NCBI GenBank assembly: GCA_947304695.1
Contig: CAMZBS010000095.1
Span: forward strand, 1 to 6,495
Direction: 5' to 3'
From: an uncultured Prevotella sp.
GTDB lineage: Bacteria > Bacteroidota > Bacteroidia > Bacteroidales > Bacteroidaceae
DNA: 6,495 nucleotides
Shown: one piece after another, positions 1 to 6,489 of the stretch
How the letters are laid out: each line of letters starts with the position of its first letter
Position numbering within the stretch: position 1 is the stretch's first letter
The notes under the pieces: model-generated
The model's database searches: none
The model's input: only the letters and a program-made list of their open reading frames with translations
What the model was told of the DNA's origin: nothing
Made by a program: the position numbers and the translations under genes

Positions 1-73
1 CTTTTTTAGGCATCATCTGACCGCAACCAGATTGATTTTCTTCAAAAAAAACGCCTGTTTGCGGAAAAATATG

Positions 74-81
74 TATCTTTG
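74..81 (+). promoter_or_regulatory. Bacteroidetes-type -7 promoter box
   Basis: The octamer TATCTTTG matches the Bacteroidetes primary sigma-factor -7 consensus TAnnTTTG exactly. It would start transcription a few bases downstream, near 86-90, giving a leader of about 35 bases before the ATG at 123. No good -33 TTTG lies at the usual distance of about 19 bases; the TTTG at 58-61 is only 12 bases upstream. An eight-A run at 44-51 could act as an upstream AT-rich element, which is inference. The leader before the ATG is A-rich with no Shine-Dalgarno sequence, as is usual for this phylum. Confidence 0.7.
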
Positions 82-122
82 CAACCTGATTACACTAACT
101 ATACAACAAAAAAACTAAGAAA

Positions 123-182
123 ATGAAGAAGAGAACGGTGATTCTGAGTGTCATGCTGTGTCTGGCAGGACTGTTGCATGCT
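123..182 (+). other. Sec signal peptide (residues 1-20)
   Basis: A positive KKR start is followed by a hydrophobic core running from V6 to L18 and a small-residue cut site after L-H-A at 18-20. The mature protein would begin at E21 with the EWTDVT that also opens repeat unit 2. C13 lies inside the core but lacks a lipobox pattern, so this reads as a signal peptidase I substrate and not a lipoprotein. A Sec signal is required for T9SS cargo, which agrees with the C-terminal sorting domain. Confidence 0.88.
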
Positions 183-3100
183 GAATGGACTGACGTGACG
201 CAACTATTCTTGAAGAACCCTGGGTTTACGAATAACAGCCCGTCAGGATGGGAGCGCAACATATTTTATGGTAGTAACAATATGGAATATGGTTGCATGG
301 AGGTCTATAATGGCATCTTCGATGTCTATCAGCAGCTGGAAGGATTGCCCCAAGGCCATTACCGTCTGAGTGTGCAGGCATTCTATCGTGCAGGAGACCA
401 CGATGTGGCCTACTATAACCGCCAGGAGGGCAATGAGGGGCTTACTGCCGAGCTTTATGCCGATGAGACTGCCCAGACCCTGCGGAGCATCTATGAGTTT
501 GGGTTTGATGCCTACCGAAGCGACTGTTGGACGCCTGACAACTATATTTTCTATCCTGACCGTATGTCGTCGGCTTCTTTGGCTTTCGAGCAGGGACAGT
601 ACTGGAACCAGTTGGAGTTTGATGTCGATGCCAGCGGCGTTGCACAAGTGGGCATTCGCAATGATGACTACGTGCAGGGCAACTGGTGCATTTTCGACAA
701 CTTCAAACTGGAGTATGACGGACAGGTGAATCAGGTGATGGTGAAAAATATCACGCTGATAGCCGCACAGGCACAGCTGGAGGTGGGTGAGCGCTCATAC
801 GTTTACGCAACCGTGAATCCCAGTAATGCTACGGTGAAGGATGTTGTTTGGGCAACCACCAATCCATACGTGGTTACCGTGAGCCAGGACGGCCTTGCCT
901 GGGCCCGTGGCGAGGGCACGGCCGATGTCATTGCGACAGCTGTCGACGGTTCGGAAGTGTCGGGACGTGTGACCATCACCGTGACAAAAGAAGAGATTGC
1001 CGATTCCCGTGAATGGACGGATGTGACCAGTTCGTTTATCACCAATCCCAAGTTTACAACCAATAACAGCGGATGGACGGTGTCGTCCTACTGGGGCTCT
1101 TCGGCTGTTCGTGCCGGTTGTCAGGAGTTCTGGAACGTAGCCGAGTTCAACGTGAGTCAGCAGTTGCGCAGCCTGCCCAAGGGCCATTACCGTCTGAGTG
1201 TGCAGGGCTATCAGCGCAGCAACGACATCAACGAATCGTGGCAGGAATACCTTGACAACAATGAGGCAACCACTCAGGCCACCCTTTTTGCCGGTGACCT
1301 GGATGCTGTAATGCTGCATGACTTCTATGACTGCCATGAGCTTGAAAAGACCAATACCTACGAGTGGCTTTCGCCTGCGGGTGACGACCATTACTATCCC
1401 AACCAGATGGAAACTGCTGCTGAAGCCTTTGGGCAGGGCGGCTATTGGAACCATGTGGAGTTTGACATTGAAGAGGACGGCACAGACCTGGTCATTGGTG
1501 TGCGCAACGATGTGTACAAGTATCATAGTTGGTGCATCTTCACCAACTTCCGCTTAGAGACCACCGACAAGGTCACGATGATTCAGAGTCTGGATGCCAC
1601 GATTGGCAAGACCACGCTGACCGTGGGCGAAACAACCCAGATTGAGACCGTTATCCTGCCTGACGATGCTTCGCAGAAGACGCTCAACTTCACGACCTCC
1701 GACGCTGGTGTGGCTACTGTCGACGCGACGGGACTCGTCACCGCCTGTGGCATTGGCCAGGCAACGATTACCGTGAGTACCATCGACGGTTCGGAGCTGT
1801 CTAAGTCGTTCGACATCCAGGTGAAGGCCGCAGCTGTTCACGACTGGATTGACGTGACCAACATCTTCATTCCCAACCCCAGCTTTGCAGGAAACAGCAC
1901 CAACGGCTGGACGTGGTCCAGCAATGCCCAGTCTCAGACCTGCCGTGCAGAGACGATGGAGTTCTGGAACGGTACGTTCGATTTTTGGCGCGACATCAAG
2001 GGCGCCCCTATGGGTCAGTACCGCCTGAGCGTGCAGGCTTATTACCGTACTGGCGACAATAGTCCGGCGTATGAAGCCTACCGCAATGGCACTGAGGTTA
2101 TTCCTGCCTACATGTATGCCGGTGACTACGAGCAGGCGCTGGTCAGCGTCTACAGCTATGAGCTCCCGGAGGCTTTGAACGGATGCTGGACTTATCGCTC
2201 CGGTGGCTGGGGCGCTCAAAGCGAGATTCACCACTTCCCCAACTCGATGGAGAATGCCGCCGTGGCCTTCGGAAACGGAGCCTATCAGAACGTGATGGAG
2301 TTCGAGGGTGGAGGCAACTTCACGATCGGACTCTATGACGAGGTCTATAACAACAGCAACTGGTGCATCTTCACCAACTTCCGCCTGGAGTTCAAGGGCG
2401 ATGTGGTGCAGGTGACCAGCCTGAGCGTTGATGCCCCCACGAAGCAGCTCATTGTGGGCGAAACCGTACAGGCCTCTGCCACCGCGCTGCCGCAGGACGC
2501 CTTGCAGAAGAACGTCAGGTGGGCCTCGAAGAACGAGTCGGTTGCCACCGTTGACCAAAGCGGCCTGATCACTGCCGTTGCTCCCGGCACGGCTGTCATT
2601 ACTGCCTCGACCGTCGATGGCAGCAACATTACGGCCAGTCTTACCGTGACCGTGACCAGAAACGTGGTGACGGAAGGCTCTATCCTGATCAATGAGATCA
2701 TGGCTTCGAATGTCGATGAGTTCGTGTCGCCTGCTTATAACTTTGACGGCTGGGTGGAATTCTACAACCCAACCGATAAGGCTGTGAACATGACCGGCCT
2801 CTACCTGAGCGACAATGCTGCCCAGCTGAACCAGTGGTGCTTGCCCAATGGGATAGGCGTGCTGCCTGCCCACGGATATAAAGTGGTGTGGTTCGATTTC
2901 CACACTGAGGCTCCGCTGAACGCTCCCTTCAAGCTCGATGTGGGCGGTGGTACGATCTATCTGAGCGATGGCTCCGGCACCGTGCTGGCCCAGCAGACCT
3001 ATCCCGGCAGTATGGAGCGTGTGAGCTATGCCCGCACCACCGACGGTGGCGACACTTGGGGCATGGCCGTCAGTGCAACGCCTGGAGCCTCCAATGCCGG

Positions 3101-6100
3101 TACTGCCTACGCCTCGCAGCAGCTGGCAGCTCCTGTGGTCAACCAGCCTTCGCAGCTGTTCTCCGCCCCGTTCATCCTAAGCGTCACCATTCCCGCAGGC
3201 CAGACCCTGCGCTACACCACCGACGGCACCCTGCCTACGCTGAAGAATGGCGAGACCAGCCGCTACGGGCAGTTCACCGTTGGCAGCACCTCCATCTACC
3301 GTTTCCGCCTGTTTGCCGATGGTCAGCTGCCTTCGCCTGTCACCACCCGCAGCTTCATCTACCGCGACAGGGACTACACCCTGCCCGTGGTGTCGGTGGT
3401 CAGCGACCCGACGTTCCTTTACGACAACACGATGGGTGTCTATGTGCAGGGCACCAATGGCCGCCCCGGTAATGGTCAGAAAACGGCCTGCAACTGGAAC
3501 ATGGACTGGGAGCGTCCCGTGAACTTCTCCTATCTCGATGCCAATGGCGAGATGGTGCTCAATCAGGACGTGAACCTTGAGATGTGCGGCGGATGGAGCC
3601 GTGCCTGGAATCCCCATTCCTTCAAGCTGAAAGGCAACAAGGAATTCGGTGGCGAGAAAGACCTGCTCTATCCATTCTTCTCGCAGAAGCCCTTCATCCG
3701 CAACCGTACCTTGCAGATACGCAATGGCGGCAACGACAACAACGGACGCTTCAAGGATCCCTCGCTGCAGTACATCATCCAGACTTCGGGTGTAGACATT
3801 GACTGCCAGAGCTACCAGCCCGTCCATGAGTTCATCAATGGCGAGTATATCGGTGTGCTCAACGTGCGTGAACCCAACAACAAACACTACGTCTACGCCA
3901 ACTACGGTTGGGATGACGACGAGATTGACCAGTTTGAGATGTCGCCCGACTCAGGCTATGTGCAGAAGTGCGGTACTCCCGATGCCTACAACGAACTCGT
4001 CGACGTGCTCTCGGCCGATGCCGCCAACCCTGAGACCTACGCTGAGATATGCCGTGTGCTCGATATTGACAACTATGTGAACTACATGGCTGCCGAGTTC
4101 TATCTGGGCGGCACCGACTGGCCGCAGAACAACGTGAAGGGCTACAAGCTGCGCGACGGAGGACGCTTCCGCTTCGTGATGTTCGACCTCGACGGAGTCT
4201 TTGCCACCAGCGATCCCTTCGGCACGTTCATGAGCAAGGAAACCTACACCTTCGACCCGCTCTATCCTGAGTCGCTGGGCCGACTCACAGACCACATCCG
4301 CTTTGTGACCCTCTTCAAGAACCTGCTGAAAAATGCTGACTTCCGTCGCCGCTTCATCGATGCCTACTGTCTCATGGGCGGTAGCGTGCTTGAGGCCAAC
4401 CGTGCAGCTGAGATTATCAGCGAGCTGCAGGAACGGGTAGACCCGGCTATGACCCTTGAGGGTCGCCAGTGGGACTTGAACAGTTCGGCCAACAATGTAC
4501 GCAACTCCCTGAACGGACGGTTGCAGACTGCCAATAGCGCCCTGCGCAACTACTCCACCTTCAACCTCGGCTCTGTGACTCCCCAGATGGTGACGCTCAG
4601 GAGCGATGTGGAAGGTGCCCAGCTGCTCATCAACGGTCAGCAGGTGCCCACCGGGCAGTTCAACGGCTACCTCTACGCCCCCGTCACCCTGAAGGCTGAG
4701 GCTCCTGCGGGCTACGAGTTCCAGGGCTGGCTCTCGCCCACTGCCTCCGCCGCCACGCTGAAGAGTGCTGGTAGCCAGTGGCGCTACTACGACCAGGGTT
4801 CGCTCGACGAGCAGAACTGGACGTCGCCCACCTATGGCGAGAGCGGCTGGAAAACAGGCCAGGCTCCCCTGGGCTATGCCAAGGACGGCATCAAGACCAC
4901 CCTTGACTACGGCAGCGACAGCAACAACAAGCGTCCCACCGCCTATTTCCGTACCACCGTACAGTTGCAGCAGACACCGAAGGCTGCTGATGAGTTTGCC
5001 CTGAACTTCACCGTCGACGATGGCATGATTGTCTATGTCAACGGTAAGGAGGCAGGCCGCTACAACATGCCGTCGGGCAATGTGGGCTATAATTCGTTTG
5101 CATCGAGCTATGCCCCCAGCAATCCCGACACCGGCACCATGCCGCTGGCAGCCAGCCTGTTCCGTCAGGGCAGCAACACCATTGCCGTAGAGCTGCACAA
5201 CAACAGTGCCAACTCCACCGACCTGATGTGGGATGCCTCCGTGACCACCACTGCCACACTGGATAATCCCGCCTACCTGAGCACCGATGCTGAGATCAGC
5301 CTGCCGCAGGGCAATGTGCTTACCCTTGTGGCCAGCTACCGCAGTCTGACGCAGGCCGAGCGCAAGCAGCAGGGTGTCAGCCCTGTGCGCATCAATGAGG
5401 TCAGCGGTTCAAACGACAGCTTCGTTGACGAATACGGAAAGAAAGGCGACTGGCTGGAGCTTTACAACGCCACCGACGAAGAGGTCGATGTGGAAGGCAT
5501 GTATCTCACCGACAACCTGCAGGAGCCTGAGAAGTACGTGATTACGAAGGGCAGCACGCAGGCCAGGACACGCATTCCCGCCCACGGCCATCTGCTGGTG
5601 TGGTGCGACAACAAGCGTCCCACCACCGACCAGGGCCTGCATGCCTCGTTCAAGATCGACGGCGATGGCGGCGTGCTGCAGCTCATGGCAGCCGACAAGA
5701 GCTGGAAGGACGTGTTCTATTATGGTGGCCATGATGCTAACACCACCGTAGGTCGCTATCCCGACGGCGGTGCAGGCATCTACAACATGAATGTTGCCAC
5801 CATTGCCAGGACAAACAGAATGAGCAGCTATGCCCAGCTGACCGACCAGGACGCTTTGAAGGCTGCATACGAAGAGCAGACCGGCATCCGTCCCACGCTG
5901 GCATCCTCGGCCAATGGCTTCCGTGTGCGCTACGGTTCGCAGCAGCTCATCGTGAAGGGTGATGATGTGAAGCGTGCATTGGTGGAACTCTACACCACCG
6001 ATGGCCGTCTCATCGAGCAGATGTCCGTCCGTCTGACCAACGGCACGGCCCGTATCGACGTGTCCCACCTGCCTCACGGCTTCTACGTAGCCCGTGCCAC

Positions 6101-6143
6101 TTCCGACCATACCACCCGTGTGGCTTGCAAGTTCATGGAGTAA
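123..6143 (+). CDS. Secreted multidomain CotH-kinase-family surface protein with T9SS sorting domain
   Basis: A 2006-residue exported protein, probably displayed on or released from the cell surface. Domains in order: signal peptide (1-20, cut after LHA); three jelly-roll-like plus Big2 Ig-like units (about 21-290, 297-568, 573-847); lamin-tail domain (853-991); chitobiase C-terminal/FN3-like domain (1001-1082); CotH kinase-like domain (1087-1483); short beta-rich linker with a YEFQGW motif (1484-1552); galactose-binding-like jelly roll (1553-1715); second lamin-tail domain (1753-1898); T9SS type A sorting domain (1930-2006). CotH proteins are atypical kinases known from Bacillus spore coats, and CotH-family proteins also occur on the surface of Mucorales fungi. 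Here D1332 and the DLD at 1355-1357 match the catalytic and metal-binding acidic positions of the family. The ATG at 123 is chosen because it directly precedes a KKR-led hydrophobic signal peptide and follows the -7 box. The gene seems to be a single-gene transcript. The extracellular target is unknown; adhesion or modification of a surface or host polymer is inference. Confidence 0.93.
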   Translation: MKKRTVILSVMLCLAGLLHAEWTDVTQLFLKNPGFTNNSPSGWERNIFYGSNNMEYGCMEVYNGIFDVYQQLEGLPQGHYRLSVQAFYRAGDHDVAYYNRQEGNEGLTAELYADETAQTLRSIYEFGFDAYRSDCWTPDNYIFYPDRMSSASLAFEQGQYWNQLEFDVDASGVAQVGIRNDDYVQGNWCIFDNFKLEYDGQVNQVMVKNITLIAAQAQLEVGERSYVYATVNPSNATVKDVVWATTNPYVVTVSQDGLAWARGEGTADVIATAVDGSEVSGRVTITVTKEEIADSREWTDVTSSFITNPKFTTNNSGWTVSSYWGSSAVRAGCQEFWNVAEFNVSQQLRSLPKGHYRLSVQGYQRSNDINESWQEYLDNNEATTQATLFAGDLDAVMLHDFYDCHELEKTNTYEWLSPAGDDHYYPNQMETAAEAFGQGGYWNHVEFDIEEDGTDLVIGVRNDVYKYHSWCIFTNFRLETTDKVTMIQSLDATIGKTTLTVGETTQIETVILPDDASQKTLNFTTSDAGVATVDATGLVTACGIGQATITVSTIDGSELSKSFDIQVKAAAVHDWIDVTNIFIPNPSFAGNSTNGWTWSSNAQSQTCRAETMEFWNGTFDFWRDIKGAPMGQYRLSVQAYYRTGDNSPAYEAYRNGTEVIPAYMYAGDYEQALVSVYSYELPEALNGCWTYRSGGWGAQSEIHHFPNSMENAAVAFGNGAYQNVMEFEGGGNFTIGLYDEVYNNSNWCIFTNFRLEFKGDVVQVTSLSVDAPTKQLIVGETVQASATALPQDALQKNVRWASKNESVATVDQSGLITAVAPGTAVITASTVDGSNITASLTVTVTRNVVTEGSILINEIMASNVDEFVSPAYNFDGWVEFYNPTDKAVNMTGLYLSDNAAQLNQWCLPNGIGVLPAHGYKVVWFDFHTEAPLNAPFKLDVGGGTIYLSDGSGTVLAQQTYPGSMERVSYARTTDGGDTWGMAVSATPGASNAGTAYASQQLAAPVVNQPSQLFSAPFILSVTIPAGQTLRYTTDGTLPTLKNGETSRYGQFTVGSTSIYRFRLFADGQLPSPVTTRSFIYRDRDYTLPVVSVVSDPTFLYDNTMGVYVQGTNGRPGNGQKTACNWNMDWERPVNFSYLDANGEMVLNQDVNLEMCGGWSRAWNPHSFKLKGNKEFGGEKDLLYPFFSQKPFIRNRTLQIRNGGNDNNGRFKDPSLQYIIQTSGVDIDCQSYQPVHEFINGEYIGVLNVREPNNKHYVYANYGWDDDEIDQFEMSPDSGYVQKCGTPDAYNELVDVLSADAANPETYAEICRVLDIDNYVNYMAAEFYLGGTDWPQNNVKGYKLRDGGRFRFVMFDLDGVFATSDPFGTFMSKETYTFDPLYPESLGRLTDHIRFVTLFKNLLKNADFRRRFIDAYCLMGGSVLEANRAAEIISELQERVDPAMTLEGRQWDLNSSANNVRNSLNGRLQTANSALRNYSTFNLGSVTPQMVTLRSDVEGAQLLINGQQVPTGQFNGYLYAPVTLKAEAPAGYEFQGWLSPTASAATLKSAGSQWRYYDQGSLDEQNWTSPTYGESGWKTGQAPLGYAKDGIKTTLDYGSDSNNKRPTAYFRTTVQLQQTPKAADEFALNFTVDDGMIVYVNGKEAGRYNMPSGNVGYNSFASSYAPSNPDTGTMPLAASLFRQGSNTIAVELHNNSANSTDLMWDASVTTTATLDNPAYLSTDAEISLPQGNVLTLVASYRSLTQAERKQQGVSPVRINEVSGSNDSFVDEYGKKGDWLELYNATDEEVDVEGMYLTDNLQEPEKYVITKGSTQARTRIPAHGHLLVWCDNKRPTTDQGLHASFKIDGDGGVLQLMAADKSWKDVFYYGGHDANTTVGRYPDGGAGIYNMNVATIARTNRMSSYAQLTDQDALKAAYEEQTGIRPTLASSANGFRVRYGSQQLIVKGDDVKRALVELYTTDGRLIEQMSVRLTNGTARIDVSHLPHGFYVARATSDHTTRVACKFME
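183..992 (+). repeat. Repeat unit 1: jelly-roll-like module plus Big2 domain
   Basis: Residues 21-290. The first part opens with EWTDVTQLFLKNPGF, carries GHYRLSVQAFYRAGD in the middle, and closes with NWCIFDNFKLEY (near 186-197). This is a beta-rich module common in Bacteroidales secreted proteins and resembling carbohydrate-binding jelly rolls. The second part (about 205-290) is a bacterial Ig-like Big2 domain with LEVGERSYVYATVNPSNA and a TADVIATAVDGSE strand pair. This unit is the most diverged of the three and uses more A/T-ending codons. Glycan or protein binding is inferred from fold resemblance only. Confidence 0.85.
1011..1826 (+). repeat. Repeat unit 2: jelly-roll-like module plus Big2 domain
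   Basis: Residues 297-568. It opens with EWTDVTSSFITNPKF, repeats GHYRLSVQGYQRSND, and closes with SWCIFTNFRLE (469-479). The Big2 part (about 484-568) has LTVGETTQIETVILPDDASQ and ends in DIQVK. The DNA at 1182-1206 is identical over 25 bases to 354-378 of unit 1, 828 bases (276 codons) upstream, and the DNA at 1530-1553 is identical over 24 bases to 2361-2384 of unit 3, 831 bases downstream. The units therefore arose by tandem in-frame duplication. Confidence 0.85.
1839..2663 (+). repeat. Repeat unit 3: jelly-roll-like module plus Big2 domain
   Basis: Residues 573-847. It opens with DWIDVTNIFIPNPSF, has QYRLSVQAYYRTGD, and closes with NWCIFTNFRLEF (746-757). It is the copy closest to the usual family form, including AYEAYRNGTEVIPAYMYAGD. 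The Big2 part (about 761-847) carries LIVGETVQASATALPQDA, SVATVDQSGLITAVAPGTA and TASTVDGS. The aromatic and Gly/Asn positions conserved across the three units mark the core of the module. The next domain, lamin-tail 1, follows with only a short linker. Confidence 0.85.
2679..3095 (+). other. Lamin-tail domain 1 (residues 853-991)
   Basis: The domain begins SILINEIMASN, followed by DGWVEFYNPTDKAVNMTGLYL, then LPAHGYKVVWFD, and ends with a TPGASN turn. This is the standard bacterial lamin-tail Ig-fold signature, common beside CotH and nuclease domains in secreted proteins. Its role is thought to be anchoring or substrate contact; no catalytic residues are expected. A related copy stands at residues 1753-1898, so the CotH domain lies between two lamin-tail domains. 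Confidence 0.88.
3123..3368 (+). other. Chitobiase C-terminal/FN3-like domain (residues 1001-1082)
   Basis: The motif TLRYTTDGTLPTLKNGETSRY is the hallmark of the chitobiase/beta-hexosaminidase C-terminal-type domain (YTTDGSxPT...S). It is followed by a strand with IYRFRLFADGQLPSP and a closing TRSFIYRD. It directly precedes the CotH domain, an order I recognise from other Bacteroidetes CotH proteins. It is probably a structural spacer and is not itself catalytic. Confidence 0.8.
3381..4571 (+). other. CotH kinase-like domain (residues 1087-1483)
   Basis: Family motifs appear in order: SFKLKGNKEFGGEKDL (K1168 and K1170, candidate nucleotide-contact lysines); RNGGND (1200-1205); HEFINGEYIGVLNVRE (1235-1250); YMAAEFYLGGTDWPQNN with D1332 and N1336-N1337; and RFVMFDLDG with D1355 and D1357. 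CotH proteins are divergent kinases with a FAM20-like fold; D1332 sits where the catalytic Asp is expected and the DLD where metal is bound. A helical end with LFKNLLKNADFRRRFID follows, as in the family. All main motifs look intact, so activity is plausible. Assignment of individual residues is by motif order, not alignment. Confidence 0.88.
4779..5267 (+). other. Galactose-binding-like jelly-roll domain (residues 1553-1715)
   Basis: The pattern WRYYDQGSLDEQNW, then YGESGWKTGQAPLGYAKDG, AYFRTTVQL, DDGMIVYVNGKEAGRYNMP and SNTIAVELHNNSANSTDLMWD matches a jelly-roll module found in many secreted bacterial proteins and often fused to CotH and lamin-tail domains. The DDG-VYVNG-NMP core is well kept. 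It is preceded by a short beta-rich segment (1484-1552) with AGYEFQGW, resembling InlB-type or PEGA-like repeats. Binding to carbohydrate is an inference from fold. Confidence 0.78.
5379..5816 (+). other. Lamin-tail domain 2 (residues 1753-1898)
   Basis: The segment begins with SPVRINEVSGSNDSF, then GDWLELYNATDEEVDVEGMYL, then RIPAHGHLLVWCDNK, SFKIDGDGGVLQL and TVGRYPDGGAG. This is a second full lamin-tail signature, only distantly similar in DNA to domain 1, so it is not a recent duplicate. It is followed by about 30 residues of linker before the sorting domain. Confidence 0.88.
5910..6140 (+). other. T9SS type A C-terminal sorting domain (residues 1930-2006)
   Basis: The last 77 residues contain ALVELYTTDGRLIEQMSV, TARIDVSHLPHGFYVARA and a closing RVACKFME. 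This is the Por-secretion-system tail pattern: LYxxxGRL, IDVSxLPxGxYxxxA, then a basic strand at the very C-terminus. It directs Sec-exported cargo through the type IX secretion system, which usually removes the domain and may attach the protein to surface lipopolysaccharide. The penultimate positions are ordinary for the type, and nothing is missing. Confidence 0.85.
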
Positions 6144-6237
6144 TCATCGGTACTGCTTGTAGCCCACGTCGAGGGCTTTCAGATTGACCTTGCGGATGCT
6201 GATGCCCGTGCCCACGGCCACGAGGGCCACCGCAGCA
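6144..6237 (-). pseudogene. Coding-like continuation in a second frame after the Rha domain
   Basis: In the frame shifted by two bases from the Rha gene, the reverse strand reads AAAVALVAVGTGISIRKV and then NLKALDVGYKQYR before a TGA at 6144-6146. Nearly all its codons end in G or C (gtg, gcc, ctc, ggc, atc, cgc, aag), matching the genome's preferred use, whereas the Rha frame through the same bases uses rare ones. It looks like the true 3' end of a gene, either reached from Rha by an indel near the CTGCTGCGG at 6234-6242 or joined to it by a deletion. I do not recognise the product; the start is hydrophobic and the end basic. Confidence 0.45.
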
Positions 6238-6475
6238 GCATCCTGGTGCGTGCCTCGTCGTTGAACTTCGTGGCGATATCGAGGCACTCGGTCTTGGTCA
6301 GTTGGTAGCAGGGGCGCATCTGGCCGTTAGCATCCTTGTAAGACCCCAATCGAAAATTCGATTCGGCTACTTTCTTCCACGCTGGTTCCATTTTGCGGAT
6401 GGCTTCCATGACATGTTTGTGTTGCTTACCCGTCAGCTCTGCAATTTCGAGCGACGCAGGTTGCTTGATGTGCAT
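6179..6475 (-). CDS. Truncated or frameshifted phage Rha-family regulatory protein
   Basis: A 98-residue frame whose first 80 or so residues match the phage Rha family: SLEIAELTGKQHKHVMEAIRKM (a helix-turn-helix-like start), GSYKDANGQMRPCYQLTKTE, and CLDIATKFNDEARTRMLLRW. The ATG at 6475 is preferred over the GTG at 6481 because a perfect AAGGAGGT (6482-6489) sits six bases upstream of it and directly abuts the GTG. After LLRW the family normally continues with an LE-containing helix. Here the frame turns into a Pro/Trp/Arg/Ala/Ser-rich tail of rare codons (from about 6235 down to 6179) that resembles no Rha protein. The C-terminal part is therefore lost by a frameshift or deletion. Rha is a phage gene known to affect infection in hosts lacking IHF; its biochemical role is not well known. 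It probably marks a mobile-element remnant, and function here is doubtful. Confidence 0.75.
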   Translation of the reverse strand: MHIKQPASLEIAELTGKQHKHVMEAIRKMEPAWKKVAESNFRLGSYKDANGQMRPCYQLTKTECLDIATKFNDEARTRMLLRWPSWPWARASASARSI

Positions 6476-6481
6476 TGTCAC

Positions 6482-6489
6482 ACCTCCTT
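6482..6489 (-). promoter_or_regulatory. Perfect Shine-Dalgarno sequence of the Rha-family gene
   Basis: The reverse strand reads AAGGAGGT, then six bases, then ATG. This fully complements the common 16S rRNA 3' end and has good spacing. It decides the start at 6475. Bacteroidetes genes seldom use such sites, and the large gene at 123 has none. A site like this is more typical of phage or other transferred genes, which agrees with the Rha assignment. Confidence 0.75.

Noticed and set aside
1..10. T run at the left edge as the end of an upstream terminator
   Set aside because: The run is six T, but any hairpin would lie outside the window, so it cannot be supported.
58..61. TTTG as a possible -33 promoter element
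   Set aside because: It is only 12 bases from the -7 box, while the Bacteroidetes consensus spacing is about 19 bases.
150..170. Lipoprotein signal at C13
   Set aside because: The residues before the cysteine do not form a lipobox, the cysteine is too deep in the hydrophobic core, and a normal LHA cut site follows at 18-20.
1554..2903. Long antisense open frame of 449 codons
   Set aside because: It lies wholly within well-recognised protein domains on the plus strand, has no recognisable family or start signal, and is explained by the GC-ending codon bias of the sense gene, which removes antisense stops.
3951..5198. Long antisense open frame of 415 codons
   Set aside because: It overlaps the CotH and jelly-roll domains, and its Val/Ala/Gly/His-rich composition is typical of a shadow of a high-GC3 gene.
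6196..6225. GC-rich inverted repeat as a transcription terminator
   Set aside because: The stem is short with a two-base bulge, has no T run on either strand, and lies within coding-like sequence.
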